Positions 44,703-50,316 of a stretch of DNA of 50,316 bases are shown piece by piece. The stretch comes from Methanosarcina sp. GTDB taxonomy: Archaea; Halobacteriota; Methanosarcinia; Methanosarcinales; Methanosarcinaceae. The notes beneath the pieces are model-generated. The model was not told the origin of the DNA. It did no database searches and saw only the letters and a list, made by a program, of their open reading frames with translations. Made by a program: the position numbers and the translations under genes. The DNA lies in NCBI GenBank assembly GCA_003164755.1, contig PLUB01000083.1, positions 1 through 50,316 of the forward strand. Reading direction: 5' to 3'. Position 1 is the stretch's first letter; each line of letters opens with the position of its first letter.

Positions 44703-45715
44703 CGACAGTGTACCGAAAGTTTCATCAAAATATATTGACTCTGCATTCTTTTTTACCACAAAAAAGGTGCAGAATCAATGATTAATATCTTTTCACTCAA
44801 AAAAGATTATCTTATCTCTCAGGAAGATGGAATTCACCATATAATTACTTGGTTTTTAAATCTTGTAATGAAATATGAAGATCTTATTCAATTTAGTGCT
44901 AAACGTCATGATAGGACTGATTTCAGAAAAGATCGTAAAATTAGCTACAAATCTCTAACTGTTTGAGAAGTATTCCATAGTTGAAAAAACATCCTAATAG
45001 ATGTATCTGAATCTTACTTGCAAGATGTCTCCACCGAAGGAGGGGGTCTATCATGACTGTTTTTGAGTAGGTGCTACCTCAGCCTCTTATGTTTACAAGA
45101 TTACTGAATAACTGGATGAAAAGGTTGAAGAATTTCTCTATAAACGAATCTAACAAGAAATTCTTTATTTTCTTATTGATGCTACTGATTATAAGATAAC
45201 AGGTGGGCTTCACTATGAAAAATAAGTTTTCTTTGTAGATGCTAGGATAAGGGGATAATAGTTACTTTGGGATTCGTAGAACATTCAATAATTTTAAAGA
45301 CTCTTTTTTCTGGAAGATCCTTGCGATGATCTAGATGAAAGATATTTATGAGGTGTCAAGTTAATCTTTTATTATGGACGCAAAGGAGTACGAAAAACAA
45401 TACGGGGGTCCTTTTTTGAATCCAGCTGGCAGAACTATCGCTGACATCTGATCAGGTTCTTAAAAAGGTGCCAACAAAGAAGCAAAAGGAAGTGGCTGAG
45501 GAGATAAAAAGAAGCATTGATGGCTTGTCAGAAACTTTATGATCTTATTAGAAAATGGATGACCTATGGGATAAAATAGCAAGTTATACGTTTTAGGGCC
45601 TCAGATCCAATACAATGAACAAGGTGCAATTTCCAGAGAATCATTGGTAAAAAATAAGAACAATAAGACACAAATAAAGAATGGATAATAGGAAACAAGT
45701 GGTATTAAAAATCTC
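44703..45715 (+). pseudogene. IS256-family (mutator-type) transposase remnant
   Basis: Broken frames run collinear with an IS256 transposase. 44778-44960: MINIFSLKKDYLISQEDGIH, HIITWFLNLVMKYEDLIQFS, AKRHDRTDFRKDRKISYK (like 'eR...RkgyRNGYK'). About 45060-45240: SASYVYKITE, LDEKVEEFLYKRI, ILYFLIDATDYKITGGLHYE (like 'YLflDAtYyKiReg..v', first catalytic Asp). 45450-45530: LKKVPTKKQKEVAEEIKRSI (like 'lrkvPkkkqkevae.lk.i'). Stops and frameshifts throughout. Near its start GACAGTGTACCGAAAGTTTC could be the left end. Confidence 0.8.
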
Positions 45716-45723
45716 GAAAAACC

Positions 45724-45797
45724 TTAGATCTCAACAAATTGATTATATACGGTTCATAAACAACCAGCCACAAATTGGAGTTTATCGAAATCTTCTA
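45724..45797 (+). repeat. Family-1 repeat, copy 11 (left arm lost)
   Basis: TTGATTATATACGGTTCATA, AACAACCAGCCACAAATTGG, then a good right arm GGAGTTTATCGAAATCTTCT. It lies at the 3' edge of the IS256 relic. Confidence 0.55.
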
Positions 45798-45977
45798 CAG
45801 TAATAGACCAGTAATCAAAAAAGAAGATTAAGGGGTTTAGTAAAGGAAATTCCTACCTTAGGATAACCAAATTGCATCTAAGATACAAAAATTTGACTTT
45901 AAATCTACTGTAAATTTATGGAGCTGTCAAATTTATGAGGCTTTGTGAAAAAAATCTTGAAAAAGAAAGTTTTAGAA

Positions 45978-46835
45978 CTATTTTCCTGCGCACATTAACA
46001 CGTGCTTCATTAGCATGGCAATTGTAATAGGGCCTACGCCTCCTGGAACAGGAGTGAGAAGAGAAGCCTTTTTGATTACGTTTTCAAAATCTACGTCTCC
46101 ATATACGCCATTTTCTTCCTTGGTGATACCCACATCAAAGATAACTACCCCCTCCTTTACCATATCAGCTTTGATAAGGTATTTTACTCCTGCTGCAACT
46201 ACAAGGATATCGGCTCCAAGGGTATATTTTTTCAGATTATCGGTAAACACATGGCAAACTGAAACAGTGGCATTACGATTAAGAAACATTGCTGCCATGG
46301 GTTTTCCAACAACATTACTGTGTCCGATGATAACCACATTTTTGCCCTTTACAGACACATTATACTCCTCAAGAACTCGGATAACTCCATGGGGGGTACA
46401 GGGAACAAGACCTTCATTCCCGATCATGAGTTTTCCCATATTGTAAGGATGAAAACCATCTGCATCTTTTGTAGAGGTTATTGCTTCCATTGCTGCCTGG
46501 GGAGAAATATGCTTTGGAAGTGGAAGCTGAAGCAGGATTGCATGCACATTTATATCTCTGTTAAGACTATCAATCAGGGAAAAAAGATCCTCTTGACTGG
46601 CTTCTGCCGGAAGAAGATAATCTTCTGCTCTAATACCCACACGTTCACAGGCCTTATGCTTAAGGTGAACATACATCTTGGAAGCTGGATCCCCACCAAC
46701 GAGGATTGTTGCAAGTCCTGGAATAACTCCATGGCTGTTTTTCAGTTCTTTGACTCCTGATCTTACTTCATCTTCGATCTGCTGGGCAAGAAATTTCCCA
46801 TCTATTATCCGTGAATAATAGCTTTCAGCTGACAT
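45978..46835 (-). CDS. folD: Methylenetetrahydrofolate dehydrogenase/cyclohydrolase
   Basis: Bifunctional: oxidises methylene-THF and hydrolyses methenyl-THF to formyl-THF. About 285 residues, normal length. N-terminal catalytic domain with Lys in the tyrosine-lysine motif ([17 protein letters not shown]) and [27 protein letters not shown] and [17 protein letters not shown]-binding [21 protein letters not shown]-terminal [19 protein letters not shown] 46835 is chosen over GTG 46847, with AGGGTG upstream. The stop is TAG with a TAA two codons on. It follows glyA by 26 bp on the same strand. Confidence 0.96.
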   Translation of the reverse strand: MSAESYYSRIIDGKFLAQQIEDEVRSGVKELKNSHGVIPGLATILVGGDPASKMYVHLKHKACERVGIRAEDYLLPAEASQEDLFSLIDSLNRDINVHAILLQLPLPKHISPQAAMEAITSTKDADGFHPYNMGKLMIGNEGLVPCTPHGVIRVLEEYNVSVKGKNVVIIGHSNVVGKPMAAMFLNRNATVSVCHVFTDNLKKYTLGADILVVAAGVKYLIKADMVKEGVVIFDVGITKEENGVYGDVDFENVIKKASLLTPVPGGVGPITIAMLMKHVLMCAGK

Positions 46836-46861
46836 TTGTAAGAACACCCTAACCTTTTAGA

Positions 46862-48100
46862 TTAGCAATAAACTGGGAACCTTGAGCAAAGTTCTCTTAC
46901 ATTGCGACTTGTTTCAGAAAGAATCTTCTCGTTTGCCTGATTCTTGATTGAGATTTCGATATATTCTGCAATCAATTCCATTTCCTTTTCCTTCATACCC
47001 CTTGTAGTACAGGCAGGAGTCCCGAGCCTTATTCCACTAGTAACAAATGGACTGCGGGTTTCGAAGGGCACTGTGTTCTTGTTTGCAATAATCCCAGCTT
47101 TACTCAGGGATATTTCCGCATCCTTGCCTGTGGTATCCATATTATTTAGGTTGACAAGAATAAGATGATTATCTGTTCCGCCAGAAACGATATAAAACCC
47201 CTTCTCCTTCAGACACTTGCATAGAGTTTCTGCATTCTTTACGGTCTGAAACTGGTCCTGCCTAAATTTTTCGCCCATCGCCTCTTTGAAAGCCACTGCC
47301 TTTCCAGCTATGATATGCATGAAAGGACCACCCTGGATACCCGGGAAAACAGTTTTGTTAACTCCGACTGCAAGCTCTTCTGTCCTGGAGATTATCATTC
47401 CTCCCCGTGGACCACGAAGAGTCTTGTGGGTAGTGGTAGTCACGAAATCAGCATAAGATACAGGACTCTGGTGCATGCCTGCAACTACAAGCCCTGCAAT
47501 ATGTGCAATATCTGCAAGAAGATATGCTCCGACCTCATCAGCAATTTCCCTAAACTTCTTGAAATCGATTTCACGCGAATAAGCAGATGCGCCGCAGACA
47601 ATCATTTTTGGTTTACATTCCTTTGCCATTTTCAGAAGTTCTGCATAGTCAATAATTTCAGTTTTTTTGCTAACTCCGTAGGGCACAACATTGTAAAGCT
47701 TCCCGGAAAAACTTACAGGACTGCCATGGGAAAGATGCCCTCCGTGAGATAGGTCCATGGACATGATAGTATCTCCGGGATTTAATACCGAAAAGTAAAC
47801 AGCCATGTTGGCTCCTGATCCGGAATGTGGCTGAACGTTGACGTATTTTGCCTTAAAGATTTTTTTTGCCCTGGAGATCGCAAGATCTTCAGCAATATCT
47901 ACAAAGTCGCAGCCTCCATAGTATCGCTTGCCAGAATATCCCTCTGCATATTTGTTAGTCATAATCGAGCCCTGGGCTTCCATAACGGCTCTACTTGCAT
48001 AATTTTCAGACGCAATCAGGTTCAATTTGTATTCCTGACGTTCGGCTTCTTTTTTGATAGCCTCGGAAAGTTCTGGATCGATTTTATCAATATAAGACAT
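46862..48100 (-). CDS. glyA: Serine hydroxymethyltransferase
   Basis: PLP enzyme that makes glycine and methylene-THF from serine. 412 residues. [80 protein letters not shown], and the PLP lysine in [19 protein letters not shown]-terminal [21 protein letters not shown] 48100 is chosen (CAGGTGACAGTA upstream) rather than GTG 48109. It lies between purN and folD on the same strand. THF-dependent SHMT of the bacterial type is consistent with the surrounding THF genes; many archaea use a methanopterin-dependent enzyme. Confidence 0.96.
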   Translation of the reverse strand: MSYIDKIDPELSEAIKKEAERQEYKLNLIASENYASRAVMEAQGSIMTNKYAEGYSGKRYYGGCDFVDIAEDLAISRAKKIFKAKYVNVQPHSGSGANMAVYFSVLNPGDTIMSMDLSHGGHLSHGSPVSFSGKLYNVVPYGVSKKTEIIDYAELLKMAKECKPKMIVCGASAYSREIDFKKFREIADEVGAYLLADIAHIAGLVVAGMHQSPVSYADFVTTTTHKTLRGPRGGMIISRTEELAVGVNKTVFPGIQGGPFMHIIAGKAVAFKEAMGEKFRQDQFQTVKNAETLCKCLKEKGFYIVSGGTDNHLILVNLNNMDTTGKDAEISLSKAGIIANKNTVPFETRSPFVTSGIRLGTPACTTRGMKEKEMELIAEYIEISIKNQANEKILSETSRNVRELCSRFPVYC

Positions 48101-48521
48101 TACTGTCACCTGAGAATCTATTACATCTATTAACCTATTCTAAATCAAGAGTTTTTTGATGGATTAGATTGATTAATACTAATAAAGCAGATATTTGAAA
48201 GCTTCATATTGTGGAGGTATTCGAAAATTTGACGTTTAAAGAAAATGAAGATTTAGCAGATTGAGATCATCAATATACGAAGTCATTAAACAGCATTATA
48301 ACCTTTTATATGGGAGGATCTTATACCTAACTATTAAAACTTACAGAAAAATTCCGGTATGTTTTTTGAAGCACAGGAGATTTTGAAATCTGGAAAATTT
48401 TTGTGTCTTAATGTTTCGTGGAAACACCCAATTAGAATTATGAATAACTACTGATGCATTAAGGAGGTTATTCTTAGGAAAATTTAGGCTGGTTTGAACA
48501 TAAATTTAATTACACGGTCCA
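48101..48521. other. Gene-free region between purN and glyA
   Basis: About 420 bp without a frame. It probably holds a separate minus-strand promoter for glyA-folD. Confidence 0.25.
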
Positions 48522-49127
48522 TTAACCGAATCCTACTGTTCTACCCTCAATTTTAAGTTTACCCTCGACAAAGAGCTTGACAGCTTCAGGGTAGATAATA
48601 TGCTCCTGTTCGAGGATTCTGGCAGTAAGAGTTTCTTCCGTATCCCCTTGGAGTACAGGCACACAGCTCTGAAGGATTATTGGGCCGGAATCCAGTCCTT
48701 CATCTACAAAGTGTATAGTACAACCTGTAATTTTTACCCCGTATTCGAATGCCTGCTTCTGTGCATGGAGCCCTTTGAAAGATGGAAGAAGAGAAGGATG
48801 AATATTTAGGATCCTGTTCCTGTATGCCTCAATAATTTCGGGTCCCAAAAGCTGGAAATAACCTGCAAGTAGAAGAAGGTCAATCTCATACTGTTTCAAG
48901 ACCACAAGTATTTTCAGATCATATTTTGCATTGTCACATCTACTCGGATCAAGGAAAACAGTGCTTATCCCATGATTCCTTCCTCTTTCAAGTGCATAGG
49001 CATCTCTCTTATTTGAAATAACCACATTGATTTCCGCATTCTTTACGTAACCATTTTCAATGCTGTTTATAATTGTCTGTAGATTCGAACCCCTTCCAGA
49101 AGCTAATACTGCAATCTTCACAACCAT
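48522..49127 (-). CDS. purN: Phosphoribosylglycinamide formyltransferase (10-formyl-THF dependent)
   Basis: Adds a formyl group from 10-formyl-THF to GAR in purine synthesis. 201 residues. KIAVLASGRGSNLQTIINSI, VVISNKRDAYALERGRNHGI, LLAGYFQLLGPEIIEAYRNR, and the catalytic triad region ILNIHPSLLPSFKGLHAQKQ (N, H) with the Asp in TIHFVDEGLDSGPIILQ. ATG 49127; GTG 49121 is possible. Many archaea use the formate-dependent PurT or other routes, so PurN is another sign of folate use here. A family-1 repeat lies about 145 bp upstream. Confidence 0.95.
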   Translation of the reverse strand: MVVKIAVLASGRGSNLQTIINSIENGYVKNAEINVVISNKRDAYALERGRNHGISTVFLDPSRCDNAKYDLKILVVLKQYEIDLLLLAGYFQLLGPEIIEAYRNRILNIHPSLLPSFKGLHAQKQAFEYGVKITGCTIHFVDEGLDSGPIILQSCVPVLQGDTEETLTARILEQEHIIYPEAVKLFVEGKLKIEGRTVGFG

Positions 49128-49271
49128 TGAAGCTTTTAGATTGGAACAATGATATATTAGAGTTTTGGAACTATGCGAGATATTTTAATGCAAATCGAAA
49201 CTTACAATATCATTAAAATAAGCAAAGATAATAAATGTATTTCTGGATGAAATATAATACTAAAATCAATT

Positions 49272-49407
49272 TAGAGATTTCCGATAAACTTCAAAATTTC
49301 ATCCTATATTTATAAATAATATGTAACATATACTATCTACTATATAACAAATGATATATAATGTATAACTTACTTGTGAAAATTGGAGATTTATCGAAAG
49401 CCTCGCT
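49272..49407 (-). repeat. Family-1 repeat, copy 12 (expanded core; upstream of purN)
   Basis: Left TAGAGATTTCCGATAAACTT, right TTGGAGATTTATCGAAAGCC. The core is about 45 bp longer than in other copies because of a run of TATATA/ATGTAACATATACTAT-like sequence. It lies about 145 bp upstream of purN. Confidence 0.7.
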
Positions 49408-49559
49408 AGTCTACAATCATGGTAGGCGCGAAAAAAAGCTAATTTCGGGCTCGATTTGCTCTGATCTCTTTTTATAGATTTATCATTCTTTGATTTTAAA
49501 GATAGCTTCCAAAATCCTCAATAATACTTATTTTATTTTCAATCTTCTCAATTGATAAA

Positions 49560-50293
49560 AATTATAACAAAAAACTAACACAAAATCTTCAGATTTACTC
49601 TTTGAACGGTAGTTATAAGAAATATTCCTGCTTAAAATATCCTTTTAGTTACTGTATAAACTCATTCTCTTGAGCTTTTTTTGAGATGACCTCTTTTTAT
49701 ATACTATAGCAATAATTCCATAGGATGTTCTTTTAATGCTATTTTCATTGTTGAATCATAATTTTTGATTTTGTCAAGTATCCTCTATCTCTGCAAACCA
49801 CTTAATTTTTTCTAATAAGTCTACGAGAATCATGAAGTAATGTAGTTGTTGTTTTGGATCTTCCGATCAACCCATAATCCCTGCTTATTATGCTATGAAA
49901 TGTACATCCAAATGTGACTTATAATCCCTGTTTGTTTAGTTTTTGTCTCTAATTCACCTTGTTTTTGCTTCTTTTTCTCTAGATTTATCCACTTTTGCTG
50001 CGCAGGATCTTAATGGGTGAAAGTCGCTGTCTGAATTATTCCCTTTTTTATTTCAAAACCAAGGAATCAAATTGGCGTTCCAACTGTTTCAATATTTGTT
50101 CCTCTTGCGATTATAACAATTATTTTTCTGAATGATTAGACTGTGGTAATGTCTGATATGTACTAAAAATAATCAAGAAATTCCTGAAATAACGTCAATA
50201 AATACGGTATTTCTCAAGTTCAGAGTATGAAAGACCATTCCATTGCTGTAAAAAAAGAATTTAAAACATAATGATTACGTCAGTTTCGAATAT
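49560..50293 (-). pseudogene. IS5-family transposase remnant (most complete copy)
   Basis: Covers the C-terminal part (49570-49860, homologous to 39835-40140) and the N-terminal part (49870-50290, homologous to 29190-29660). The minus strand reads FGCTFHSIISRDYGLIGRSK, then KKGIIQTATFTH, stop, DPAQQKWINLEKKKQGELET, matching 'KgiIqDAtfihsDPg.aKadkprg.eaKtrrS' and 'fGyklH.i...e..LIRr.ettTA.vHDs'. Stops and frameshifts make it inactive. Confidence 0.7.
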
Positions 50294-50316
50294 GGTTCCG
50301 TTGCAAAAAATCTGGC
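50294..50316. mobile_element. Possible IS terminus at right window edge
   Basis: GGTTCCGTTGCAAAAAATCT is the inverted match of the left window edge. The element, if real, continues beyond the window. An alternative is that the sequence is still part of the IS5 relic, since 29640-29665 and 44485-44505 have a distant resemblance (GTT-AAA-ATGG spacing). Confidence 0.35.

Noticed and set aside
44778..44966. 62-codon frame as a small protein
   Set aside because: It is the N-terminal piece of an IS256-type transposase whose later parts follow in broken frames.
1949..49407. Family-1 repeats as a CRISPR array
   Set aside because: The copies are dispersed over 47 kb and not regularly spaced, so there is no array and no cas gene.

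Overview
The window looks like chromosomal DNA of a Methanosarcina-type methanogenic archaeon, most likely close to Methanosarcina barkeri. Four things point there: an archaeal gene set (LonB with membrane helices, Nob1, Pcc1, Brix/Imp4, a GfcR-type regulator, an intron-less tRNA-Arg without encoded CCA); very AT-rich, unusually long intergenic stretches; a DUF2551 gene of the kind known from Methanosarcina; and a tetrahydrofolate gene set (purN, glyA, folD, folP-like, metV-like, metF) that few archaea have and that is established for M. barkeri. Species assignment is inference.

Layout. 1-7.9 kb: galU and a Brix/Pcc1 pair standing as islands in decayed insertion sequences (IS110, IS1634). 7.9-13.9 kb: branched-chain amino acid cluster leuA-type synthase, ilvB, ilvN, ilvC, followed by a nitroreductase. 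14.0-19.5 kb: tRNA-Arg(CCG), a HemK/Mtq2-type methyltransferase, an IS110 relic, an orphan Sfp-type phosphopantetheinyl transferase, DUF2551, nob1 and gfcR. 19.5-26 kb: an almost gene-free tract bounded by inverted copies of a roughly 130-bp repeat, holding a broken mntP, a small Met-rich secreted protein and a relic of an Orc1/Cdc6 gene. 26.1-27.7 kb: a double glycosyltransferase. 28-30 kb: IS4 and IS5 relics. 30.4-34.3 kb: a zinc/manganese ABC importer and a DtxR-type regulator. 34.9-39.6 kb: lonB-tldD-tldE, tightly packed. 40.6-49.1 kb: two halves of the one-carbon/folate cluster (purN-glyA-folD and folP-metV-metF), all on the minus strand and separated by 2.6 kb of IS5/IS256 debris. Both window ends carry the same 21-bp sequence in inverted orientation, which may be insertion-sequence termini.

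The most unusual material is between the genes. A short palindromic element of about 90 bp (here called family 1; arms close to GAAGATTTCGATAAACCTCT and its complement, AT-rich TATA-like core) occurs about 13 times in both orientations, often 55-240 bp upstream of a gene start. A second element of about 130 bp (family 2; begins near CACTTTCTGCAGATGTACAC, ends near GTGCATCTGCAGA) occurs 7 times, often next to IS110 relics. I recognise neither as a named family. Relics of at least five transposase families (IS110, IS1634, IS4, IS5, IS256) are present and all are broken, so the background is an IS graveyard. Two apparently real genes (pcc1, DUF2551) seem to start with CTG after a good Shine-Dalgarno sequence. 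Relic identities come from translating the sequence by eye and recalling family patterns; no search was run.
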